From: Proteobacteria bacterium UBA6156
GTDB lineage: Bacteria; Pseudomonadota; Alphaproteobacteria; UBA2136; UBA6156
DNA length: 20,614 bases
Assembly (NCBI GenBank): GCA_002422365.1
Contig: DIUO01000037.1
Location: forward strand, 25,105 to 45,718
Direction of reading: 5' to 3'
Shown: positions 1 to 6,012 of the stretch, piece by piece
How positions within the stretch are numbered: the stretch's first letter is position 1
Layout: every line of letters starts with the position of its first letter
The notes under the pieces: model-generated
The model's database searches: none
What the model was told of the DNA's origin: nothing
What the model saw: only the letters and a program-made list of their open reading frames with translations
Program-made: the position numbers and the translations under genes

Positions 1-1442
1 AGTTTCTTGGCTTTCTCCACCGCTTCTTCGATACTGCCGACCATGTAGAAGGCGGCTTCCGGCAGGTTGTCGTGTTTGCCTTCCAGGATTTCTTTGAAAC
101 TGCGGACGGTATCGGCCAACTTGACGTATTTGCCGGGGGCGCCGGTGAACTGCTCGGCGACGTGGAAGGGCTGGGAGAGGAAGCGCTCCAGGCGGCGGGC
201 GCGGTGTACGACCATTTTGTCATCTTCACTCAGTTCGTCCATGCCCAGAATTGCGATGATATCTTGGAGGGCTTTGTAGCGCTGGAGGATGTTCTGGACC
301 TGGGTGGCCACATTATAGTGCTCTTCGCCCACCACTTGGGGGTCGAGCATGCGCGAAGTGCTGTCCAGTGGGTCGACCGCCGGGTAAATGCCTTTTTCCG
401 AAATGGCGCGGTTGAGCACGGTGGTGGCGTCCAAGTGGGCAAAGGTGGTGGCCGGGGCGGGGTCGGTCATGTCGTCGGCCGGCACATACACGGCCTGCAC
501 GCTGGTGATGGAGCCTTTTTTGGTGGAGGTAATGCGCTCTTGCATGGCACCCATGTCGGTCGCCAGGGTCGGCTGGTAGCCCACGGCGGAGGGGATGCGG
601 CCCAAGAGTGCCGAGAGCTCGGACCCTGCTTGGGTGAAGCGGAAGATGTTATCGACGAAGAACAGCACGTCTTTGCCTTCTTCGTCGCGGAAGTACTCGG
701 CAGCGGTGAGGCCGGAGAGGGCCACGCGGGCGCGGGCACCCGGGGGTTCGTTCATCTGGCCGTAGACCAGCAGGGCTTTGGATTGCTCCGGCTTGTCGGC
801 CACGATAACGCCGGATTCCATCATTTCGTGGTACAAATCGTTCCCTTCGCGGGTACGCTCGCCAACCCCTGCAAACACCGAGTAGCCGCCGTGGCCCTTG
901 GCGATGTTGTTGATCAGTTCTTGAATCAGCACGGTTTTACCCACACCGGCACCACCGAACAGGCCGATTTTACCGCCTTTGGCGTAGGGCTCCAGCAGGT
1001 CGATAACCTTGATGCCGGTTTCGAGAATGGCGGCTTCGGTGGATTGGTCTTCAAATTTCGGGGCGGGGCGGTGGATTTCCCAGTTGATGGAGGTGTCCAT
1101 CGGCCCGAGTTCGTCAATCGGTTCGCCCACCACGTTCATGATACGGCCCAGGTTTTTGGGGCCCACGGGCACGCGGATGGCGGTGCCGGTGTTGATGACA
1201 ACGTCGCCACGGGTGAGGCCGTCGGTTGTGTCCATGGCGATGGTGCGGACGGTGTTTTCTCCCAAGTGTTGGGCAACTTCGAGCACCAGGGTGGATTCGG
1301 TTTTACCCTCTTTGCGCGTGATGTTCAGCGCGGTGAGGATTTCCGGCAGGTCGCCTTCGAATTGGACATCGACAACCGGGCCGATAACGCGGACAACATG
1401 GCCCTGGGATGCAACAGATTTGGCGGCTTTGGCGGCGGACAT
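1..1442 (-). CDS. atpD: F1 ATP synthase beta subunit, C-terminal end cut by window
   Basis: This is the catalytic beta subunit of the F1 sector; alternating beta sites make ATP from ADP and phosphate on the cytoplasmic face of the inner membrane. The reading frame starts at the ATG at 1442-1440 (MSAAKAAKSVASQGHVVRVI) and runs off the left edge without a stop after about 480 codons, so only a few residues are missing. Visible motifs are the P-loop GGAGVGKT with its lysine near residue 169, GERTREGND, the ALLVYGQMNEPPGARARVAL region and the DDLTDPAPAT-type segment (here DDMTDPAPAT). A short Ala/Lys-rich N-terminal extension precedes the beta-barrel domain. Usually atpD follows atpG directly and is followed by atpC. 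Here atpG lies about 2.6 kb away with other genes between, so atpD probably has its own promoter. The identification is certain. Confidence 0.97.
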   Translation of the reverse strand, partial: MSAAKAAKSVASQGHVVRVIGPVVDVQFEGDLPEILTALNITRKEGKTESTLVLEVAQHLGENTVRTIAMDTTDGLTRGDVVINTGTAIRVPVGPKNLGRIMNVVGEPIDELGPMDTSINWEIHRPAPKFEDQSTEAAILETGIKVIDLLEPYAKGGKIGLFGGAGVGKTVLIQELINNIAKGHGGYSVFAGVGERTREGNDLYHEMMESGVIVADKPEQSKALLVYGQMNEPPGARARVALSGLTAAEYFRDEEGKDVLFFVDNIFRFTQAGSELSALLGRIPSAVGYQPTLATDMGAMQERITSTKKGSITSVQAVYVPADDMTDPAPATTFAHLDATTVLNRAISEKGIYPAVDPLDSTSRMLDPQVVGEEHYNVATQVQNILQRYKALQDIIAILGMDELSEDDKMVVHRARRLERFLSQPFHVAEQFTGAPGKYVKLADTVRSFKEILEGKHDNLPEAAFYMVGSIEEAVEKAKK

Positions 1443-1487
1443 GGGTGGGATTCCCTCTCTTTTGAGTAAATGACTTAATTTGCGCGG

Positions 1488-1516
1488 AACATGCCGGAAA
1501 TGGCGGGACGCGTCAA
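1488..1516 (-). promoter_or_regulatory. Candidate sigma70-type promoter of atpD
   Basis: Read on the minus strand, TTGACG (1516-1511) is followed after exactly 17 bases by CATGTT (1493-1488). The -35 box is good and the -10 box is poor (3 of 6 consensus bases). It lies about 46 bases upstream of the atpD start codon. Its position fits the need for a separate atpD promoter now that atpG is remote. This is inferred from pattern only. Confidence 0.35.
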
Positions 1517-1625
1517 GACGATACGGTGTGATTTGTTGGCGAGTGTCTCGGTTTGTTGAAGGAACGCCTGCGGCTGGCCTAGAGTACTCCCGTTGGGGGT
1601 GGATCCCGGATAGGAAGGGGGGCCC

Positions 1626-1651
1626 GGAAAAGGGGCCCCTCCCCCTTTTCC
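1626..1651. other. Perfect 10-bp inverted repeat in the mpl-atpD gap
   Basis: GGAAAAGGGG at 1626-1635 pairs with CCCCTTTTCC at 1642-1651 around a 6-base loop. No T-run follows on either strand, so it is not a standard intrinsic terminator. It abuts the palindromic element that starts near 1658 and lies downstream of the Mur ligase gene on the minus strand. It could still help end that transcript. The rest of the gap from 1443 to 1659 shows no open frame that I believe and no RNA gene. Confidence 0.45.
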
Positions 1652-1657
1652 ACCCTA

Positions 1658-1833
1658 TAAAGCTGTTTAACTAATAAATTGCAGCGTCTGCAAGCCTGCG
1701 GGCGGGCTAAAAAGACATCTGGATTGCGTCGTCAAACCAGGAAAATAGGGCCACTATTACCCTGTTTTCCCGCCACAACCAGCTGCCTTTTTATCTCCGC
1801 CATACGCTGCAATTTATTAGTTAAACAGCTTAA
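1658..1833. mobile_element. MITE-like palindromic element with perfect 28-bp terminal inverted repeats
   Basis: The sequence at 1660-1687 recurs as its exact reverse complement at 1804-1831 (28 of 28 bases; core GTTTAACTAATAAATTGC). If the ends are set one base inward, a direct TAA flanks both sides (1658-1660 and 1831-1833), as a 3-bp target duplication would. The interior is also an imperfect palindrome: 1708-1722 pairs with 1779-1793 with two mismatches, and 1740-1750 pairs with 1760-1770 (11 bp, one G-T) around a 9-base loop. There is no room for a transposase. The termini are AT-rich, unlike the surrounding GC-rich DNA. A small non-autonomous transposon or a palindromic repeat family is the best reading. 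A purely transcriptional hairpin is the alternative. Confidence 0.65.
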
Positions 1834-1873
1834 TCCTTCCGGGATGACACCAGCTTTGAGAGCCGTGCCGCAC

Positions 1874-3328
1874 TTATGCTGGGCCGAAGGTTTCTTCCAG
1901 CCGGGCGATGAGCTGGGACATCATACCGCCGATGTCTCCGCTGGTGAGGAGGAGGAGGACGTCGTCTGGCTTGAGGGCGGCCATGATGGTGGCGAGGTCG
2001 TCATCCGGCATGGCGGTGAGCTGTTGCACGGGGGTGCCGGAGGCTTGGATGGCGGCGGCGATTTCGGGCTGCGACAACTGGCTGTGGGTGGTGGCACCGT
2101 GGCCGGGCGGGGGGTAGAGGAAGACGTGGGCGACGCCGTGGAAGACATCGTTATACCAGCTGATGGTTTCCCTATTCCGCCAGCTGAAGGTGTGGGGCTC
2201 GAACACTGCCACCAGGCGGCGGGTGGGGAAGTGGAGTTGCATGGCATCTATCGCCGAGCGGGCTTTGTCGCGCGAGGAGCCGAAACCTTCGTAGGCGGGG
2301 ACAGAAGATGTGGTGGTGAGTTTATCCATGCGGCGGACAACCCCCTGGAAGGCGGCGAAGGCGGCGCGGATTTGGTCGGGCGTCAGCAGGTTTTGCTCCA
2401 GCAGCAGGGCGGCGGCGCCGACCATGTTTTGGACATTGTGCGCGCCGAGTTGGGTGGTGGTGAATTCGCCGAGGTTTTGGCCGTGGGCGATGAGGGTGAA
2501 GCGGGAGACTTCGGCATAGTGCAGGTTGGTGGCGTGGTAGTCGGCTTGCGGGTTATTCAGGCTGTAGGTGACGACTTGGCAAGTAGCTGTTTTGGCTAAT
2601 TGGGCGGCGTGGGGTTCATCGAGGCAGGCCACCAGCAGGCCGTTGGCCGGGATGGTGGCGAGGAGGTTTTGGAAGGGTTTTTCGTAATCGGTTTGGGTGG
2701 GGAAGATGTTGACGTGGTCGTGGGCGGCGGAGGTGAGGACGACCGCCTGCGGGCTGTAGTGGAGGAATTTGGAGGTGGGGTCGGTGTTGGACGAGGGGTA
2801 TTCGTCGCCTTCCATCACAAACGGTGCGGCGGTGCCGAGGCTCGCGTGGATGCCGAGGCTTTTGGGCAGGGCGCCGATGAAGTAGCCGCAGTCGACCTGT
2901 GAATGCCGCAGGGCGCAGGCCAGCAGGCTGGTGGTGGTGGATTTGCCGTAGCTGCCTGCCACCACGATGTTGTGGCGGTGTTGGGTGAGGCTGGCGAGGA
3001 CTTCTGGGTAGGATTTCATCGGGATGCCGGACGCCTGAGATATGGCGGTGGCGGCGGCGACTTCGGGGTTATCCGCCGTGAGTTTGGCGTGTTTGCCGAT
3101 GACGATGAGGGAGGGTTGCGGCGGAATGTTGGCGGCGGCGTGGGGGCTGGTTATGGTGATGCCGTGGGCGGGGAGAATGACGGATGCCGGGGGGTAGAAG
3201 CCTTCATCTGACCCGCTGACGCTGTAGCCCTGCTGGCGCAGGAGAATGGCGGTGGCAGACATGCCGATGCCTGCGATGCCGATGATATGGGCGTGGGGGG
3301 AGTTAGGGGTTGTCATGGCCCGCAGCAT
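1874..3328 (-). CDS. mpl: Mur ligase family protein, Mpl/MurC-like
   Basis: The protein has 484 residues and is an ATP-dependent ligase of the Mur superfamily. It most resembles Mpl, which joins a recycled murein tripeptide to UDP-MurNAc, and MurC. The N-terminal nucleotide-sugar fold shows GIAGIGMSATA near residue 20. The central P-loop is GSYGKSTTTSLL, with its lysine near residue 129. EGDEYPSSNTD corresponds to the EADE motif, and AVFEPHTF corresponds to the EP/QPH segment of the C-terminal domain. Two family motifs differ: the usual N-x-x-x-DH is TSAAHDH, and the HHP-type motif of the C-terminal domain is replaced by YEGFGSSRDKA. The exact substrate is therefore uncertain. A second start four codons in (MTTPN, 3316) is possible, and neither start has a good ribosome site. 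The gene sits inside the atp region on the same strand as atpG and atpD. Confidence 0.75.
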   Translation of the reverse strand: MLRAMTTPNSPHAHIIGIAGIGMSATAILLRQQGYSVSGSDEGFYPPASVILPAHGITITSPHAAANIPPQPSLIVIGKHAKLTADNPEVAAATAISQASGIPMKSYPEVLASLTQHRHNIVVAGSYGKSTTTSLLACALRHSQVDCGYFIGALPKSLGIHASLGTAAPFVMEGDEYPSSNTDPTSKFLHYSPQAVVLTSAAHDHVNIFPTQTDYEKPFQNLLATIPANGLLVACLDEPHAAQLAKTATCQVVTYSLNNPQADYHATNLHYAEVSRFTLIAHGQNLGEFTTTQLGAHNVQNMVGAAALLLEQNLLTPDQIRAAFAAFQGVVRRMDKLTTTSSVPAYEGFGSSRDKARSAIDAMQLHFPTRRLVAVFEPHTFSWRNRETISWYNDVFHGVAHVFLYPPPGHGATTHSQLSQPEIAAAIQASGTPVQQLTAMPDDDLATIMAALKPDDVLLLLTSGDIGGMMSQLIARLEETFGPA

Positions 3329-3394
3329 GGGCTTAAAGGCCCGGAAGCGTCAAGCACCCTTGCCGCGCGGGCAGGCTTGGCTTAGGCTGCCCCT

Positions 3395-3664
3395 ATGAAA
3401 GATGTGACGCCTTATGCAGGAACACGCCTGATGGTGTGGACGGGGGTGCAGCTGGGGCTGCATATGCTGGTGGGTTACCTGGTGGGGGCGGCGGTATCGG
3501 ACCACATTTATATGGATGTGAGCCGCACGGAGTGGGGCAATTTGTGGGTGTATTTCTGGATGTTCTTCTGGCCGGTGGGGCTGGCGGTGATGTTCTGGTT
3601 CTGGTTTATGGTGCTGGCCTGTGTGGTGGCAGTTGCTTATTTTGTGAAGCGGCGGTTGGTTTAG
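3395..3664 (+). CDS. Small membrane protein, tandem paralogue 1
   Basis: This unrecognised protein has 89 residues and two strongly hydrophobic segments (about 25-45 and 62-82 from the first Met). A conserved aromatic linker, NLWVYFW followed by WPVG, lies between them, and the C-terminus KRRLV is basic. It is clearly homologous to the next gene: both carry LVGY-VGA--S-HI--D-S-T-W-NLWVYFW---WPVG. An internal Met at codon 13 (3431) is preceded by AGGA about nine bases upstream and would give 77 residues, exactly the length of the paralogue. That shorter start may be the true one. The gene lies on the plus strand between the minus-strand mpl and atpG. No function is assigned; a role at the inner membrane is an inference from hydrophobicity. 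Confidence 0.75.
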   Translation: MKDVTPYAGTRLMVWTGVQLGLHMLVGYLVGAAVSDHIYMDVSRTEWGNLWVYFWMFFWPVGLAVMFWFWFMVLACVVAVAYFVKRRLV

Positions 3665-3691
3665 GGTTTGCTGTAATTTTCGCGTTTTATA

Positions 3692-3720
3692 TTGACCTTC
3701 TTAGAATTTTTCCATAATAA
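3692..3720 (+). promoter_or_regulatory. Candidate promoter of the second small membrane protein gene
   Basis: TTGACC (3692-3697) is followed 17 bases later by TAATAA (3715-3720). CATAAT (3713-3718) is an alternative -10 with a 15-base spacer. The stretch 3665-3740 is strikingly AT-rich against its surroundings and ends just before the ribosome site of the gene at 3753. This suggests the second paralogue has its own promoter and is not simply read through from the first. Confidence 0.4.
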
Positions 3721-3742
3721 GTATACATATCTTCCCGCTAAT

Positions 3743-3746
3743 GGAG
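3743..3746 (+). promoter_or_regulatory. Shine-Dalgarno GGAG deciding the start at 3753
   Basis: GGAG lies six bases before the ATG at 3753. The upstream in-frame ATG at 3741 overlaps this site and has no ribosome site of its own. The 77-residue form is therefore preferred over the 81-residue form. Confidence 0.6.
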
Positions 3747-3752
3747 ATCGAC

Positions 3753-3986
3753 ATGTTCCGTTTAATCGCATTCGCTGTTTACATCCTCGTGGGATATGTG
3801 GTGGGGGCTATGCTCTCTGAGCATATCTTCCTCGATCTGTCGTTCACCCATTGGAACAACCTGTGGGTTTACTTCTGGCTGATACTTTGGCCCGTAGGGA
3901 TTGTTGTGACGTTCTTCTTCTGGTGCTTAATCATTCTGGTCGTCGTTATGGTCGTACTCGGCGTTTACAGCATGATCGCGCGGTAG
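3753..3986 (+). CDS. Small membrane protein, tandem paralogue 2
   Basis: This protein has 77 residues and is not recognised as a named family. It has two hydrophobic segments (about 2-22 and 43-72) flanking the shared motif SEHIFLDLSFTHWNNLWVYF and WPVG. It aligns almost without gaps to the preceding gene across the whole length, so the pair arose by tandem duplication or was acquired together. The conserved acidic, His and Trp positions between the helices (HI--D-S-T-W) look like a functional loop and not just a membrane filler. It is followed directly by a strong hairpin terminator at 4011-4040. Small phage-type or accessory membrane proteins can look like this, but no holin, toxin or antitoxin hallmark is convincing here. 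Confidence 0.8.
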   Translation: MFRLIAFAVYILVGYVVGAMLSEHIFLDLSFTHWNNLWVYFWLILWPVGIVVTFFFWCLIILVVVMVVLGVYSMIAR

Positions 3987-4010
3987 CACGGTAGCACCTA
4001 TTTTAATTAA

Positions 4011-4040
4011 GAAAACCCGCGTCGTAAGACGCGGGTTTTC
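4011..4040. terminator. Bidirectional intrinsic terminator between paralogue 2 and atpG
   Basis: A perfect 13-bp stem, GAAAACCCGCGTC (4011-4023) with GACGCGGGTTTTC (4028-4040), closes a GTAA tetraloop. On the minus strand it is followed by TTAATTAAAA, and on the plus strand the T-run lies within the stem. It sits 24 bases after the paralogue 2 stop and 16 bases after the atpG stop, so it can serve both converging genes. It would prevent atpG transcription from continuing towards atpD. Confidence 0.9.
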
Positions 4041-4056
4041 GGCTCTATATATGGCT

Positions 4057-4923
4057 CTAAAGCGCTTCGGCGCCGGAGATGATTTCGATGAGTTCTTTGG
4101 TGATGGCGGCCTGGCGGGAGCGGTTGTATTGGACGCTGAGTTTTTTGATCATTTCTCCGGCGTTGCGGGTGGCGCTGTCCATGGCGGTCATGCGGGCGGC
4201 TTGCTCCGACGCCGAACTTTCCAGCAGCGCGGTAAACACCTGCATGTTCAGGTTGAGGGGCAGGAGGTGCTCCAGCACGGTTTCTTCCGACGGTTCGAAC
4301 TCTGGCACCGTTTGCACTGCGCCTGCGGCGGCTGCCGGGCGGGCAAAGGGGATAAGCTGCTGTACGGTGGGCTGCTGAGTGAGCATGCTGACCATGTGGG
4401 CGGACATGAGATGCACTTCATCCAGCGCGCCGGAGGTGAACTGCTCCAGCAGGTATTCGGCGATGGTTTGGGCGTGGGCAAATTCGACATTGCGGCCCAT
4501 GTCGGTGAAGCTTTTTTGCAGCGCGGCGGGTTGGGTGCTTTTCATCCCGGCTTCGATTTTGCGGCCCACGGCGACGATTTTGACGGTTTGGCCCGCAGCC
4601 TGGCGTGTGGCCACCCACTGGTGGGCGGCTTTGAGCAGGTTGCTGTTGAGGCCGCCGCAGAGGCCACGGTCACTACCGCACACCACCAGGCAGACGGTTG
4701 CGACATGGGCGCGGCCGGTAAGGAGCAGCGGCGCGGAGGCGTCGGCGCCGCCCGCGATGGTGCCCAAAATGCCGGAGAGGCGCGCGGCGTAGGGGCGGGC
4801 GTTTTCCACCGCCATGCGCGCGCGGCGCACTTTGGCGGCGGCGACCATCTTCATGGTTTTGGTGATCTGGCGCGTGTTTTTGACGCTTTTGATACGGCTG
4901 CGGAGGGCTTTGAGGCTAGGCAT
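4057..4923 (-). CDS. atpG: F1 ATP synthase gamma subunit
   Basis: The gamma subunit is the central rotating stalk that couples proton flow through F0 to conformational change in beta. At 288 residues it has the usual length. The N-terminal coiled-coil helix is typical (SLKALRSRIKSVKNTRQITK, then MKMVAAAKVRRA). The core carries CGSDRGLCGGLNSNL, and the C-terminal helix carries MDSATRNAGEMI, then LSVQYNRSRQAAITKEL-IEI. It has no F1 neighbour directly upstream or downstream. A divergent plus-strand gene begins 148 bases upstream, and a strong terminator lies 16 bases downstream. It therefore appears to be monocistronic, which is unusual for atpG. Its upstream region contains heptamer repeats that may overlap its promoter. 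Confidence 0.97.
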   Translation of the reverse strand: MPSLKALRSRIKSVKNTRQITKTMKMVAAAKVRRARMAVENARPYAARLSGILGTIAGGADASAPLLLTGRAHVATVCLVVCGSDRGLCGGLNSNLLKAAHQWVATRQAAGQTVKIVAVGRKIEAGMKSTQPAALQKSFTDMGRNVEFAHAQTIAEYLLEQFTSGALDEVHLMSAHMVSMLTQQPTVQQLIPFARPAAAAGAVQTVPEFEPSEETVLEHLLPLNLNMQVFTALLESSASEQAARMTAMDSATRNAGEMIKKLSVQYNRSRQAAITKELIEIISGAEAL

Positions 4924-4935
4924 GGCTTCTTTTAT

Positions 4936-4967
4936 AGTGAACAGTGAACAGTGTAAAGTGAACAGTG
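4936..4967. repeat. AGTGAAC heptamer tandem repeats upstream of atpG
   Basis: Units of seven follow each other: AGTGAAC (4936-4942), AGTGAAC (4943-4949), AGTGTAA (4950-4956), AGTGAAC (4957-4963), then a degenerate unit starting AGTG. The array begins 13 bases upstream of the atpG start codon. On the minus strand, TTTACA (4957-4952) and TATAAA (4936-4931) flank two of the units with a 15-base spacer. A promoter containing the repeat is thus possible, with suboptimal spacing. Confidence 0.7.
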
Positions 4968-5060
4968 GGTTTGGGCGGCATTTTTTACACCGTGCTTACC
5001 CGTTGCCGGAGTGCGCAGGGGAAATGGGTGGCGGTGCGTTTGGGGGGTGTTCAACACAAC

Positions 5061-5066
5061 AAGGAG
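5061..5066 (+). promoter_or_regulatory. Shine-Dalgarno AAGGAG deciding the start at 5072
   Basis: AAGGAG ends five bases before the ATG at 5072, with a second ATG directly following. The open frame continues upstream to 4814, but that part overlaps atpG antisense and lacks a ribosome site. The start at 5072 also places a clean signal peptide at the N-terminus. Confidence 0.8.
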
Positions 5067-5071
5067 CGAAC

Positions 5072-5440
5072 ATGATGACCACCACTGCAACACCCTTTAA
5101 CGGTAAAAAGACAGCCCTGTGGGGCCTGGGCCTTGGCCTGCTGGCCCTGCCCTTTGCCATGCCGAGTGCGGCGCATGCGGATAACGTGAAAATAAGTTTG
5201 AACTTTGGCAATGCGCCCTATGGCTACAGCTACCACCAGCCGGTGGTGCAGAAGGTGGTGTATAAACCCGCGCCAAAGCGTAACCACAACCGCAAGCACG
5301 TGAAGAACGTTGTGGTGAAGCACCCGAACACCAAAGTGGTGTATGTGACCCCGCAGCGCGGGCATGGGCACGGCTATGGCAACCGCCACTGGCAGAATGG
5401 CCGCCACGGGTATGAACGGCGCGTGGCTTATTATTACTAG
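5072..5440 (+). CDS. Small basic secreted protein, unknown function
   Basis: The protein has 122 residues. A Lys-Lys-containing n-region, a hydrophobic stretch (ALWGLGLGLLALPFAM) and SAAHA before DN form a Sec signal peptide cleaved near residue 37. The mature part is small, strongly basic and rich in His, Tyr, Asn and Val (for example KRNHNRKHVKNVVVKH and RGHGHGYGNRHWQ), and it ends in RVAYYY. Such composition suggests binding to the cell envelope, to metals or to an anionic polymer, but this is an inference only. It is transcribed divergently from atpG and has its own terminator at 5455-5476. It lies inside the atp region between atpG and atpA. I do not recognise a named family. Confidence 0.8.
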   Translation: MMTTTATPFNGKKTALWGLGLGLLALPFAMPSAAHADNVKISLNFGNAPYGYSYHQPVVQKVVYKPAPKRNHNRKHVKNVVVKHPNTKVVYVTPQRGHGHGYGNRHWQNGRHGYERRVAYYY

Positions 5441-5454
5441 GAAAATATGTGCTT

Positions 5455-5476
5455 AAACGGCCTGCGGGCCGTTTTT
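5455..5476 (+). terminator. Intrinsic terminator after the basic secreted protein gene
   Basis: AAACGGCC (5455-5462) pairs with GGCCGTTT (5467-5474) around a TGCG loop, and the T-run continues to 5476. It lies 15 bases after the stop at 5440, so the gene ends as a single unit before the next start at 5544. Confidence 0.88.
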
Positions 5477-5543
5477 CTATTGGCTTAGTGTATGCGATTT
5501 GGTAGGTTGGGGTGGAGAATGAATCTGTTTTGGGAGATATTCC

Positions 5544-5954
5544 ATGACGACCGTTAAGACCCGGCCTGCGGAGGCCGATTACAGCTTTGACGTGCAGATT
5601 GCAGCACTGAGGGAGCGCATTTTTCAGAATGCCCATACGGGTGTGCCTGTGTGGAAGTACGATCTCGACCGCAGAGGATACTCTGCCGCCAACTACGGTC
5701 ACACCAATGTGCCAGAGCGCGATGGCGTGAAGACGCTGATTGGTTGGCTGGAAGACGGCGTCGGCGGCAAGGCCGTATGGGAAGAACTGCCCTCATTTGC
5801 AGCACCGTGCTGCAGAATCCAGGCAGAGTCCGGTCTTCTCCGGCTCACTGTCATGCTCACCTTCAGGGGGCTGCAAGGGCCGCGCGAAGCTCATAGTGAG
5901 TTTTCCTACCCTTCCGTTGAGTTTGCTCATTGGATTAATCAACACTGGGAATGA
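5544..5954 (+). CDS. Hypothetical protein of 136 residues
   Basis: I do not recognise this protein. It begins with ATG, seven bases after a GGGAG ribosome site (5532-5536). It appears soluble and cytoplasmic: no signal peptide and no membrane segment. It is rich in aromatic and charged residues, with segments such as VWKYDLDRRGYSAANYGHTN, GVKTLIGWLEDGVGGKAVWE and FEFSYPS-like FSYPSVEFAHWINQHWE at the C-terminus. Two adjacent cysteines (APCC) lie near residue 88. The middle of the protein resembles neither an enzyme motif nor a DNA-binding fold that I can name. It lies between two terminators and converges on atpA, so it is probably a stand-alone gene inserted in the atp region. Confidence 0.7.
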   Translation: MTTVKTRPAEADYSFDVQIAALRERIFQNAHTGVPVWKYDLDRRGYSAANYGHTNVPERDGVKTLIGWLEDGVGGKAVWEELPSFAAPCCRIQAESGLLRLTVMLTFRGLQGPREAHSEFSYPSVEFAHWINQHWE

Positions 5955-5974
5955 CAATCCCACGAATTACGAAC

Positions 5975-5993
5975 GGGGGCGCAATGCGCCCCC
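5975..5993. terminator. GC-rich hairpin between the 136-residue gene and atpA
   Basis: GGGGGCGC (5975-5982) pairs with GCGCCCCC (5986-5993) around an AAT loop. It sits between two converging genes: 20 bases after the plus-strand stop at 5954 and 19 bases beyond the atpA stop at 6013. No real T-run follows on either strand, so it is a strong hairpin but a non-canonical terminator. It separates atpA from anything downstream. Confidence 0.65.
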
Positions 5994-6012
5994 GCTTGTG
6001 CGTTGGGTGGCC

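Noticed and set aside
72..1469. A 465-codon open frame on the plus strand
   Set aside because: It is antisense to atpD; composition is Gly/Val/His-rich with no family motif, typical of shadow frames in GC-rich DNA.
1679..2599. A 306-codon plus-strand frame beginning within the palindromic element
   Set aside because: It is antisense to the Mur ligase and has shadow composition.
3395..3986. Toxin-antitoxin or holin-lysin pair
   Set aside because: The two proteins are homologous to each other and both hydrophobic; no antitoxin-like or lysozyme gene is adjacent.
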